Below, piece by piece: positions 1-8,332 of a DNA stretch of 64,000 nucleotides. Position 1 is the first letter of the stretch; each line of letters opens with the position of its first letter. The position numbers and the translations under genes were made by a program. The stretch comes from Sphingobacterium bovisgrunnientis (GTDB lineage Bacteria > Bacteroidota > Bacteroidia > Sphingobacteriales > Sphingobacteriaceae). The notes beneath the pieces were generated by a model that saw only the letters and a program-made list of their open reading frames with translations, did not search any database and had not been told where the DNA came from. The stretch spans positions 62,001 to 126,000 of the forward strand of contig NZ_WUQY01000002.1 of the NCBI RefSeq assembly GCF_009829085.1. Reading direction: 5' to 3'.

Positions 1-1765
1 CTTCCTTAGAACCATAATTAATCTCATGGATTACTGTAATTGGGAAATTACTAGCTCCAGCTGAAAATACATTACCAGTTCCTTTATAAAATTCGTATAA
101 TAGCAATCCTCCTACTGAATGGTCATTAAAAGTGTTATTATAATTTAAGCTTCCTTGCAGAGTTTTACTATAGTTTGCAGAATAACTTTGTCTTAAAGTT
201 GTTTTAGAAATACCAGGAACAACATATTGAGCCACATAATTTCCAGAAACTTGCTCTTGATCACGCATCATAGTGGTATAGGGTTGCGTCCAGGTTTTAG
301 CTTCTTGGCCTTGATAATCGTAAGCTCCCTGCAATTTAGCTGTTAAGCCTTTCACACCAGGAACATAAAATTCTAAGTGACCCGTTCCTTGGAAAATATT
401 CATTAGGTATTTTTGGTAACCAGATTCTTCCACTGAAGCGATAGGACTCATTAATCCTGCACCATTTCTAGATGAAGTATATTCACCCGTTGGAGCGAAC
501 ATTGGCAAGTTAGGCAACATACGCGTAGCTTGATAGAATGGATTCATGTAAGCTGTATTATCCGGAGAAATACCTGGCGTATTACTTTCTTGATTTCTCA
601 AACCAATATTTAAGCCCACTTTCAAATAGTCAGTAACCTTCGTATTGATATTTGTGCGTACGTTATATCGTTTGAAATTCGTATGATTAATTACACCATC
701 TTGCTCCAAGTGATTAATAGAAGCAAAGTATTGCGTATTGTCAGAACCACCGTTAATAGTTGCCGCATGATGTTGAGAATAGCTATTGTTACCTGCTAAA
801 ATGCCCATCCAATCTGTGTTTCCCAGTAAAGGATTATCATTTGTACCATTGCGCACAGCATCAATCATCTCTTGTGAGAATACGAAAGCAACTTGATCAG
901 CTCCTGTATTTAATAAAATATCATTATCTACCTCAGTTCCTTTATTATACCATGCCATATAATCTGGACCATCTAAGAATTTAGGAAAGCGCGTATTTTG
1001 TCCAATATTTAATGAAAAATCATAAGAAACCTTTGGCTTAGACTTAGAACCAGATTTCGTTTTTACGATAATAATACCATTCGCTGCCTGCACTCCGTAT
1101 GCAGCAGTTGCTACCGCATCTTTTAATACTGAAATGGTTTCAATCTCATTTGGATCCAAATAAGCCAAAGTAGAAGAAGGTCTTTCGATATCATCTACAA
1201 TAACTAATGGACCTCTGTTAGAGCCATATGTACCAATACCACGAACAAATAAACTCGCATTATCAGCTCCTGGACGACCAGATTGCTGTAATGAAGTTAA
1301 TCCAGGAAGACGGCCCGCTAACGTATTGGTAATATTCATTGCAGGTGCTTTCTTAATTTCAGCACTACTAATTTGAGCAACTGATCCGACCATAGTACTT
1401 TTCTTTTGCGTACCATATGCCACTACCATTACTTCATCAATTTCATTATTAGATTCTAACAATGTTACATTTACTTGCCGATTATCTGAGACAGACACTA
1501 CCTGAGTTTCATACCCCAAATAAGACACCTCCAATTCTAAAGGGAATTTGTCCACATTAATAGTGAATTGACCATCAGATGAAGAGAAGACAAGTTGATT
1601 ACTGTTTTTTAATTTGATTGTAGCTCCTGCGATTGGACTTTGCTTATCGGTACGAACCACTCCACGCAATGCCGTTTGCGCATAAAGAGTCATTGTACTG
1701 AACAGCATAAAAATCAAACAGAAAGCTCTAAACACATTAGATGTTGCGAAGTTTAGACATTTCAT
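1..1765 (-). CDS. SusC/RagA-type TonB-linked outer membrane receptor (partial, C-terminus outside window)
   Basis: The minus-strand frame is open from an ATG at 1765 to the left edge, giving about 588 residues of a protein that normally has about 1000. It starts with a signal peptide ending near LYAQ (about residue 30), then a carboxypeptidase-regulatory-like domain (about 33-115, with the SYLGYETQ strand), then the TonB plug, seen as VAYGTQKKS, a GRLPGLTSLQQSGRPGADN stretch, LFVRGIG, and VLKDAVATAAYGVQAANGII before KTKSG. The rest is beta-barrel sequence rich in aromatic residues. Such proteins import glycans or oligosaccharides across the outer membrane together with a SusD lipoprotein, which should lie just beyond the left edge. 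It is the last gene in the direction of the sugar cluster, 320 bp after the epimerase gene, so it may have its own promoter. SusC family is certain; substrate is inferred from neighbours. Confidence 0.93.
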   Translation of the reverse strand, partial: MKCLNFATSNVFRAFCLIFMLFSTMTLYAQTALRGVVRTDKQSPIAGATIKLKNSNQLVFSSSDGQFTINVDKFPLELEVSYLGYETQVVSVSDNRQVNVTLLESNNEIDEVMVVAYGTQKKSTMVGSVAQISSAEIKKAPAMNITNTLAGRLPGLTSLQQSGRPGADNASLFVRGIGTYGSNRGPLVIVDDIERPSSTLAYLDPNEIETISVLKDAVATAAYGVQAANGIIIVKTKSGSKSKPKVSYDFSLNIGQNTRFPKFLDGPDYMAWYNKGTEVDNDILLNTGADQVAFVFSQEMIDAVRNGTNDNPLLGNTDWMGILAGNNSYSQHHAATINGGSDNTQYFASINHLEQDGVINHTNFKRYNVRTNINTKVTDYLKVGLNIGLRNQESNTPGISPDNTAYMNPFYQATRMLPNLPMFAPTGEYTSSRNGAGLMSPIASVEESGYQKYLMNIFQGTGHLEFYVPGVKGLTAKLQGAYDYQGQEAKTWTQPYTTMMRDQEQVSGNYVAQYVVPGISKTTLRQSYSANYSKTLQGSLNYNNTFNDHSVGGLLLYEFYKGTGNVFSAGASNFPITVIHEINYGSKE

Positions 1766-2087
1766 AATTTATTATTTTGTTGTTTTTGGTGTTTTGGTGT
1801 TTTTCATAATACAGCTCTTGTTATTACTCTATTTTACAAATAAAGTATCGTATAGATGTAAATTTGGTCCAGCTTTTTATAAATAATTTTATTCTTATCA
1901 GGTTATTATTAAGATATAATTAGTAATTATTGCACTAATTTATAAATATTAAAAGCTATATCCAATATATTTTTAAAAATAATTAATAAATAAATCAAAA
2001 AAATACGATGAAATTTCGCTAGATTCTATATATAAGAAATTTATTTGAAAACTGAAACGAAGTAATTTACTAACTAAGTATAGTTAA
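1766..2087. other. Intergenic region between epimerase gene and susC-like gene
   Basis: This 322-bp, very AT-rich stretch holds no ORF or clear hairpin. On the minus strand a TTTATTTG (rc of 1837-1844) resembles the Bacteroidota -7 element TAnnTTTG with one mismatch and lies about 70 bp before the susC-like start, so a separate promoter for the receptor is possible but weakly supported. Confidence 0.35.
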
Positions 2088-3260
2088 TTATTGCATAAGA
2101 ATAGTTTTATCTTGCTCAATTGCCTCATACACTTTTAATAAAGCACGTGGTACGTGGAAACAGCCTTTCCATTTACCTCCTTTGAGTGTAAGCAATGGGT
2201 CGCCCTGACGATTCAAGTACCCGTACCATTCTCCATAAGTAGGATCCGAAAAACGTGTAAATGTATAGGCATCCAATTTCTCAAACCATACTTTACATTT
2301 TTCATTTCCTGTATACGCATAGCCTTTGGCCATACAAACTAAAGCTTCTAAATGTACCCACCACAATTTCTGATCCCACTCCAACTGTTGAGGAGGACGA
2401 TTCAAAATATCTTTAAAATATAAAATGCCGCCATATTGCTCATCCCAACCATACTCTAAGGCGCGTAATGCAATAGCAATGCATTTATTCATCAAAACAA
2501 GATCCTGGCGACGATCCGCCAAATCCATCATAAACCACATAGCCTCAATGATGTGACCCGGATTCACCAAGCGCCCTTCAAATGTATCAGAGAATGATCC
2601 ATCCAAATGCACGCTCTCCATGATCAAACCACTATCTGCTTGATAGAAAACCTCCATTACTTCATGGATAATTTCATCAATTAGCGTTTCAACGGTTTGC
2701 GTACCAACTAGATGTTCTAATTCCAAGGATAGATTACTCAAGATCATTGGAAGAGAAAAACCTTTAAGATTGCGCGTACCAGGATACGCCTTGCTGTATT
2801 TTCCTTTGGGATTTTCTTGCCTTGCTAGGATTCGGTTAAATGTATCTACAGCAACCTGAGCATACTCATCTTTGTTGGTGATTTTGTACAATGAAGCTAA
2901 TCCCATTGTCGCAAAACAATCCGAAAAAATATTATACGGTTGGACTAAAGGCTTGCCGCTGCGATTCAAAGCAAAATACCAATCTCCGTTAGCGTCACGA
3001 CCATGATCCAAGATAAATCGTGCCCCATGCTCGGCAATTGATCTCCATTCTTCCTTTGACTCTACGCTATCATACATCGTAGACATTGTCCAAATTTGAC
3101 GACCTTGAAGCCACATAAATTTGTCCGTATCGAAAACAGAACCATCACGCTCTAAACACGTAAAATATCCCCCAAACTCTTTATCAATAGAATATTTCTC
3201 CCAAAAGGGCAAAACATTCAAGAGCAATTCATCCTTATATTTTCTTGCGTATTCTTTCAT
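2088..3260 (-). CDS. N-acylglucosamine 2-epimerase (AGE/RenBP family)
   Basis: The 390-residue protein matches the length and landmarks of the cytoplasmic (alpha/alpha)6-barrel N-acetylglucosamine 2-epimerases. Visible motifs are GGYFTCLERDG near the N-terminus, KFMWLQGRQIW (about 48-58), NPGHIIEAMWF (about 234), EWDQKLWWVHLEAL (about 295) and the C-terminal GKWKGCFHVPRAL, which carry the conserved His, Glu and Arg of the active site. Family members interconvert ManNAc and GlcNAc; in Bacteroides an enzyme of this type is the NanE step of sialic acid catabolism. No signal peptide is seen. It follows the DUF4434-like gene by 10 bp, so the two are probably cotranscribed. Mannose or cellobiose epimerases share the fold, but the close resemblance to the RenBP motifs favours an N-acyl sugar. 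Confidence 0.88.
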   Translation of the reverse strand: MKEYARKYKDELLLNVLPFWEKYSIDKEFGGYFTCLERDGSVFDTDKFMWLQGRQIWTMSTMYDSVESKEEWRSIAEHGARFILDHGRDANGDWYFALNRSGKPLVQPYNIFSDCFATMGLASLYKITNKDEYAQVAVDTFNRILARQENPKGKYSKAYPGTRNLKGFSLPMILSNLSLELEHLVGTQTVETLIDEIIHEVMEVFYQADSGLIMESVHLDGSFSDTFEGRLVNPGHIIEAMWFMMDLADRRQDLVLMNKCIAIALRALEYGWDEQYGGILYFKDILNRPPQQLEWDQKLWWVHLEALVCMAKGYAYTGNEKCKVWFEKLDAYTFTRFSDPTYGEWYGYLNRQGDPLLTLKGGKWKGCFHVPRALLKVYEAIEQDKTILMQ

Positions 3261-3270
3261 CCCTATATCT

Positions 3271-4203
3271 CTACAACGTATCTATATATTCTTTATATCT
3301 ATTATACAAATGTCCAGCTTGTAAGTATGCAGATTGCGGACTCATAAAATGTGAAAATTCAAAAGTTATAGCCTTGTCATAACCTGACCTACGAGCTGCA
3401 TCCAATTTTAATTTTAGTTTCTCGAATTTGATAGGCAGAAATTTAATAGGCATATCACGATCAAAAGATTCTGCATTTGTCCAACATTGCATATTGTATT
3501 TATCAGCTAACTTTTTATTAATCGTAAAAAAGTCTTCTAATTCGTGGTAATCGATATGTCCATCTTGAAAAGCTACAGCATCAACTGCGGTATGTATCTC
3601 ATGAAAAATTTCATTCCACTCAGTCTCGTGTTGTTGCAAGGAGACGAAATCAGTTTTAGAAAGTTCAGACGAAGCTGCCATTACTGCTTTCTTACCATCT
3701 ATCCATGGAGATATAAAAGTCGGTAAATTACCGCTCACGCCTTTACACTGTTCTCCCAAAATACGGAAAGCGCTTGCCGCACCTTTAGTTTGACGACTGA
3801 TTTCCATACTCAAATACCAACCCGCAAAACTGGAATAATGTCCATATTTTTTCCAGACTTCATCTATCACGTAGCGATTAGCATCGATCTCGTGTTGCAT
3901 TACACCTGTATCCCAATATTTACCACTGTCGTAAAGCCCGAAATAAAATTTTAATCCATGCTTCTCCGCTAACTGCAAATACATTTCTACCAGATCGACA
4001 GGAGGCTGGTAGCAACCGTATTGATCTTGCAACCATGCTGAAGGATAAGTAATAAATCGTCTATACCCACTTCTTATTAAGATTACGGTATCTATCCCCA
4101 CAGCTTTCATATACGCGAAATCGCGATCCCATTCTTCTCTACCCCAATTTTGGTGCGGTATATCGTGACTAATTTCGTCAATAAAGGTTCCCGTAATTTT
4201 CAT
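3271..4203 (-). CDS. DUF4434-like TIM-barrel protein, putative glycoside-hydrolase-like
   Basis: The 310-residue protein looks like a TIM barrel. It opens with KITGTFIDEI, then WGREEWDRDFAYMKAVGIDTVIL, a pattern seen in DUF4434 proteins, and ends with a strand-like KAITFEFSHFMSP. Acidic residues at strand ends (GWYLSMEIS around 120; WTNAESFDRD around 240) could be catalytic, as in retaining hydrolases, but this is inference. There is no signal peptide, so it should act in the cytoplasm unless the start is wrong. Its ATG overlaps the stop of the preceding esterase gene by one base (TAATG), a sign of translational coupling. Association with the epimerase and esterases suggests a role in processing an imported glycan fragment. 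The biochemical function is unknown to me. Confidence 0.65.
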   Translation of the reverse strand: MKITGTFIDEISHDIPHQNWGREEWDRDFAYMKAVGIDTVILIRSGYRRFITYPSAWLQDQYGCYQPPVDLVEMYLQLAEKHGLKFYFGLYDSGKYWDTGVMQHEIDANRYVIDEVWKKYGHYSSFAGWYLSMEISRQTKGAASAFRILGEQCKGVSGNLPTFISPWIDGKKAVMAASSELSKTDFVSLQQHETEWNEIFHEIHTAVDAVAFQDGHIDYHELEDFFTINKKLADKYNMQCWTNAESFDRDMPIKFLPIKFEKLKLKLDAARRSGYDKAITFEFSHFMSPQSAYLQAGHLYNRYKEYIDTL

Positions 4204-4886
4204 TATAAATACTTTTTAGCTTTCAAATATTTTGCCCACTCCAAGTATGCATCTGTTGTGAGGTGAATTCCGTCTTTTGTATAATTTGCCTTAAGCACAT
4301 AATCATCTGCCAAAACCTCCTTTACATCAACATATTGCAATCTATACTTTTGAGCCAATTCAACTATTCCCGCATTCAATGCACGAATCTTTTCCTCTTT
4401 ACCCAACAAATAATCGTATTTCAAAACTTTATCATTAAGTGGTAAAGTACTTTGCAGATAGATCTTTGTTTTTGGACTTTGCTTTTTGATAATTTGAATT
4501 ATTTCTTCATAATTTTTCAATATCCAAGAGGTCGCTTGTCCACGACCAATATCATTGATACCCATCATCAAGAAAATCTTCTTCGGTTTGGACTTGACAA
4601 CATCCCCAATCCTTGCTTTCATACCAAATGTATTGTCGCCACCAATACCTCTATTTGCAATTTTGTATTTCGCACCAAAAAGTTCATGCCACGGTCCGCC
4701 TTCCGTTATACTATTACCAAAAAACACCACATCAACCTGTTGTGATGTAAGTCCCTGATATAATTTCTCTCGCGAATCATAATACCAATTTTTAAAAGTA
4801 CTATCCGTCGCCAAATCTCTTTGCGCCTGTGCATATACCCCCTGCACACCTAACAATGAAACAATTAATAAACCCCAATATTTCAT
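4203..4886 (-). CDS. Secreted SGNH/GDSL-family hydrolase (esterase 1)
   Basis: The 227-residue protein has a signal peptide (about 1-20, ending in VYAQA) and all four SGNH blocks: FFGNSITEGG with the nucleophile Ser (about 57-60), the block II Gly in NRGIGGDNT, GIND (about 109-112) with the oxyanion Asn, and DGIHLT near 206 with the catalytic Asp and His. It belongs with PAF-acetylhydrolase/sialate-O-acetylesterase-like enzymes that remove acyl groups from sugars in the periplasm. It starts one base after the stop of the second esterase and its stop overlaps the next start, so the genes form a tight operon. The two esterases are clear paralogues and share their layout, but their sequences have diverged, suggesting different positions of deacylation. 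Substrate is inferred. Confidence 0.88.
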   Translation of the reverse strand: MKYWGLLIVSLLGVQGVYAQAQRDLATDSTFKNWYYDSREKLYQGLTSQQVDVVFFGNSITEGGPWHELFGAKYKIANRGIGGDNTFGMKARIGDVVKSKPKKIFLMMGINDIGRGQATSWILKNYEEIIQIIKKQSPKTKIYLQSTLPLNDKVLKYDYLLGKEEKIRALNAGIVELAQKYRLQYVDVKEVLADDYVLKANYTKDGIHLTTDAYLEWAKYLKAKKYL

Positions 4887-4887
4887 A

Positions 4888-5577
4888 TTACAATGCCTTT
4901 ATCTTTTTTAAATAATCAACTACTTCTATATACGCTGCTACCTCTAGATGAATTCCATCAGGTGTGATATCTGCACGCAATTGACCTTTATCATCTGCAA
5001 GAATTTTATGTAAATCAACAAATTGTACTTGCTTATTCTCTTGGGCTATTTTTTTAAGCGCGACATTTAACGTAGCGACATCCTGATTTTTTACGGATTT
5101 AAAAGCATCAATTAGCGTTGTCTCATTGATCGGCAAAATACTGTTCAAGTAAATTTTTGTTTTGGGAGAATCTTTTTGAATTCTCGAAACTATTTTGTGA
5201 TAATTGGCTATAATATATTCTGTAGGAACATTACGTTTCAAATCATTCACCCCTATCATCAAAAATATTTTTTTGGGCTGGTGACGCAAAATCTCATCCA
5301 ATCTAGCCAATACACCAAATGAAATATCACCACTGATACCTCTATTCAGAATGGGCAACTCTGGCGCAATATCATTCCAACGACCTGCATCTGTAAGACT
5401 ATTCCCCACAAACACGACAGCACCCTTACGCACTGGCATCTTATTGAAAATTTCCATTTTCTCGGTGTATCCCGAAAAAACATAATTACTGTCTACAGAA
5501 GACTGTTCTTGCGCATACACTTGAGTTAGCGCACATACACTTAGCACCGCGGCAAACAAATTTTTCTTCATACTCAA
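4888..5577 (-). CDS. Secreted SGNH/GDSL-family hydrolase (esterase 2)
   Basis: This 229-residue paralogue of the next gene in the operon has a signal peptide (about 1-22, ending VYAQE) and the SGNH motifs FVGNSLTDAG (nucleophile Ser), NRGISGD, IGVNDL (oxyanion Asn) and DGIHLEV (catalytic Asp and His). It should be an active serine esterase of the periplasm, likely releasing O-acetyl groups from sugars. It lies 12 bp after the DUF5009 gene and one base before esterase 1, so it is transcribed with them. Such esterases are part of sialic acid clusters in other Bacteroidota (NanS-type sialate esterases), which fits the neighbourhood, but sequence alone cannot fix the substrate. Confidence 0.88.
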   Translation of the reverse strand: MSMKKNLFAAVLSVCALTQVYAQEQSSVDSNYVFSGYTEKMEIFNKMPVRKGAVVFVGNSLTDAGRWNDIAPELPILNRGISGDISFGVLARLDEILRHQPKKIFLMIGVNDLKRNVPTEYIIANYHKIVSRIQKDSPKTKIYLNSILPINETTLIDAFKSVKNQDVATLNVALKKIAQENKQVQFVDLHKILADDKGQLRADITPDGIHLEVAAYIEVVDYLKKIKAL

Positions 5578-5589
5578 ATTGGTTTGTTA

Positions 5590-6990
5590 TTAAGACCTCC
5601 AAAACCACTTTTTATTCGTAGCAATATTGGTAATTAGTATCATCAAAAACATAAAAACGCCAGCACGGATCAAACCTAAATAAGGACTTGAAGCAGCGAT
5701 ATTATCTAACAAAGGAAGGATTTGTAATAATCCCAACATTGGGGTAACACAGAATGCAGTCACACAATAGGCAATCATCGGATTTTGACCACATTTCACC
5801 AAGGAACTAATCAGTATATTTTGTGAATGCATTTTAGTCAAATAGTCGCAAGTCACATAAAAAATAAATGCTAATCCGCTTGTCATAAACCAATAGGAAA
5901 AAGATGAAGGGTCTTTCTTAATTCCACCTTCCAAAGGTTCGAAAAACAATCCTAGCGTAGAAAAAACAAGGCCACAGCCAATTAGAATTTTGTAAAATGT
6001 AACTTGACCTTTTTTTTCACGTGAAAAATAAACAAAGTATAAAACGACAAACAAAAAATGCCCTGCGATATTAAATGATAAATCACGCGTATAAAGTGTG
6101 ACTATATGAAATAACAAAAATCCAAAACATACCAAAGCTATTAAACCTGCTTCGCGAACCTCATTGGAAGCATATAACTTATTAGTGTCAGCTTTGTACT
6201 TTAAAACTAAGTCCCCCAAAATCGAGCCTGGTAAAACAATACACAAATACTTTAAAAATGCAAAGTTGTAGAACCAATGCAATTCAGGAGAGAAATTCCA
6301 AATATGTGCTGTCCAACTTCGCTCTATATTATGAGTGAAATACACACCCATAAAGGCTACCATTATGGCAATTCGTAAATAAATATTGGAAGCAGACAAA
6401 AGCCAAAATAACGACCCAAAAACAGCCATATTGGCCAGTACAAGAATAATTATATTGTTTTTGCTTTTACTAAATTCATTTCCTAAAATATCACTATGGT
6501 AATATGTGAAAACTGTTACGAGAGTAAAACCTAATAATTGTATACCGTACCTTATCAAAACAGAACCTTCAAATCGCATAAAGATTAGAAAGAAACTGCC
6601 AAATGTTGCTAATGAAGTAAGGTAGTTCAACCAAGGAGGCCCTGTTAAATTATTAGGTGTGAGATAAGCTAATGCAATAGCAAAAAACACCAATAACATG
6701 CCTCTTCTTAAAATTCCTGTGAATAGGTTAAGATATTCTCCTTTCTCCAGTTTGGCACGTAACGAAAATGGAAACGCTGCGCCCATAGCAAACAAAAAGA
6801 AGGGAAAAACTAAATCCACCCATGTAATTCCTGGATTATTTGCATTAAAAACAAAATCTGGAGGTCCCACCTGAGCATGATACATCCAACCTGGAAATTG
6901 CGCAGTCCAAGGAATGACAGCAGCGAGCACCATACCAAATATGGCTATACCTCGCATAAAATCAATACTCAAATTTCTGTATTTCGTCAT
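5590..6990 (-). CDS. DUF5009 / NagX-like multipass membrane acyltransferase
   Basis: The 466-residue protein has about 11 predicted membrane helices. The N-terminus carries the family signature: RNLSIDFMRGIAIFGM, then a loop with VGPPDFVF and GITWVDLVFPFFLFAMGAAFPFSL. This matches the DUF5009/COG4299 family, related to heparan-alpha-glucosaminide N-acetyltransferase (HGSNAT) and to NagX of N-acetylglucosamine gene clusters. Such proteins are thought to carry acetyl groups across the inner membrane to amino sugars, though bacterial members are little tested. It lies between the unrecognised secreted protein and the tandem esterases in the same operon, so acetylation and deacetylation functions appear side by side. 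Family assignment is secure; reaction is inferred. Confidence 0.83.
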   Translation of the reverse strand: MTKYRNLSIDFMRGIAIFGMVLAAVIPWTAQFPGWMYHAQVGPPDFVFNANNPGITWVDLVFPFFLFAMGAAFPFSLRAKLEKGEYLNLFTGILRRGMLLVFFAIALAYLTPNNLTGPPWLNYLTSLATFGSFFLIFMRFEGSVLIRYGIQLLGFTLVTVFTYYHSDILGNEFSKSKNNIIILVLANMAVFGSLFWLLSASNIYLRIAIMVAFMGVYFTHNIERSWTAHIWNFSPELHWFYNFAFLKYLCIVLPGSILGDLVLKYKADTNKLYASNEVREAGLIALVCFGFLLFHIVTLYTRDLSFNIAGHFLFVVLYFVYFSREKKGQVTFYKILIGCGLVFSTLGLFFEPLEGGIKKDPSSFSYWFMTSGLAFIFYVTCDYLTKMHSQNILISSLVKCGQNPMIAYCVTAFCVTPMLGLLQILPLLDNIAASSPYLGLIRAGVFMFLMILITNIATNKKWFWRS

Positions 6991-7064
6991 TGCTTGAATC
7001 GCAAATTCAACTTTGATAAAAAAGATGCTTCCTTCTTAAAAGAAAGGGAGCTATCTACTATAAA

Positions 7065-8258
7065 TTATAATTTAATAGGAATTAAAACTAAAGGAGTTGG
7101 TAAACATGACGCTCCTGGAGGAGAATAGATGAATTCAATTTCCTGAATTTCTTTTGTAGGATCTGGTTTATAAATTTCAACTAATATTGCTTCAGGAGCA
7201 GCTTTAGTTACCAAAACATCAGACGGTAGCTGTCTTACAACACTTTTTCCATCAGCAGTTTTTAAATCCATTGTCAACCCCATTCCACCACACCACTTGT
7301 TGTCAGCGGATCTTGAGTTCCATGTCACAAGAGCTAGACCTTTACCATCTGTACTTTTCCACTTTAATTTAGTGTGGTACATTACACCATAATTTCCCGC
7401 ATTTTGTGCAAAATCTTTATTCTCACCTACTGTGCCAGTAACCCAAGGATCTGATTCACCATCAGCAATAACCAATTGCGTCACGCCATTCGCAGTACTG
7501 ATAGTATCGGCAGAAGAAATTTTATAATTAGACACTCCAAAAATACCACGACCTGCATTTTCATGACTATTAGGAATTACAGTTTTTATTTGTGCATAAG
7601 CCTCTGGACCAGACTTCTCAGGAGAAGTCTGTAGAATACTAATCTGACCTGGTTGATCAACGACAAACTCGTAAAAACCATGAACTAATTCATCATAACT
7701 AACAATATTCTTTTCCAATTGCGGATCTATAGCAATTACTTCACCCGGCTGAATATATCTTACATCATTTTCAACATTAGAATTAAAGAAATCCTCAAGT
7801 CCTTTTTTACCTATTGCAAAATAATTCAATGAAGGCTTCTGAGAAGAATACTTTAGCATACGCAAAGTCATTTTCTCTTTACCCGTATTTTTAATTACTG
7901 CTGTAATTTTAGTCTTAATTTGTTGTGGCTCTTTGATTCCATTTACATTGTAAACATACAATCGTACTGCACCAGGAGCTACATTTTCTTGCATCGCAAT
8001 GGCATTATTTTGACGAATGTATTCTGGATCATCTGATATCAGGAATTGTGGCCCAGGCAACACTTCCTTCGTATATTTCACTTCAGGGTATGCTGTTGTT
8101 AAAAACTCATCTAAAACAACGATATTTCCTACTTTAGCCTTTTTGATAGCTTGCTCAACTTTTCCTAAAACTTTGGGGTTGTTAAAATCTTGCGCATTCA
8201 ATGTTGATGTAAAACTTAACAACGCCGCAAATGCAGCATAACCAAATATTTTTTTCAT
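7065..8258 (-). CDS. Secreted protein of unknown function in sugar-utilisation cluster
   Basis: The 397-residue protein has a signal peptide (about 1-22, ending LNAQ) and otherwise no domain I recognise. Its composition suggests an all-beta exported protein of two or three domains: a segment rich in short strands (about 60-230, with VRLYVYNVNG and GFYEFVVDQPGQISILQTSP) and a C-terminal part with WNSRSADNKWCGGMGLTMDL containing a lone Cys. A possible sugar-binding or structural role is suggested only by its place between a secreted FAD enzyme and the NagX-like protein, with 74-bp gaps on both sides. It has no lipobox and no obvious type IX sorting domain. It ends in a Cys/Pro-containing PPGASCLPTPLVLIP stretch. 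Confidence 0.7.
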   Translation of the reverse strand: MKKIFGYAAFAALLSFTSTLNAQDFNNPKVLGKVEQAIKKAKVGNIVVLDEFLTTAYPEVKYTKEVLPGPQFLISDDPEYIRQNNAIAMQENVAPGAVRLYVYNVNGIKEPQQIKTKITAVIKNTGKEKMTLRMLKYSSQKPSLNYFAIGKKGLEDFFNSNVENDVRYIQPGEVIAIDPQLEKNIVSYDELVHGFYEFVVDQPGQISILQTSPEKSGPEAYAQIKTVIPNSHENAGRGIFGVSNYKISSADTISTANGVTQLVIADGESDPWVTGTVGENKDFAQNAGNYGVMYHTKLKWKSTDGKGLALVTWNSRSADNKWCGGMGLTMDLKTADGKSVVRQLPSDVLVTKAAPEAILVEIYKPDPTKEIQEIEFIYSPPGASCLPTPLVLIPIKL

Positions 8259-8332
8259 TTTAATTAGATTTTGTGAGTCGTTCTAGACATTATTTTATAA
8301 TCCAGAACAAGTCATAATTAGATTATATATAT

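Noticed and set aside
760-984. Small plus-strand ORF inside the partial SusC gene.
   Set aside because: It is a shadow frame opposite the well-supported receptor coding sequence and has no promoter or family resemblance.
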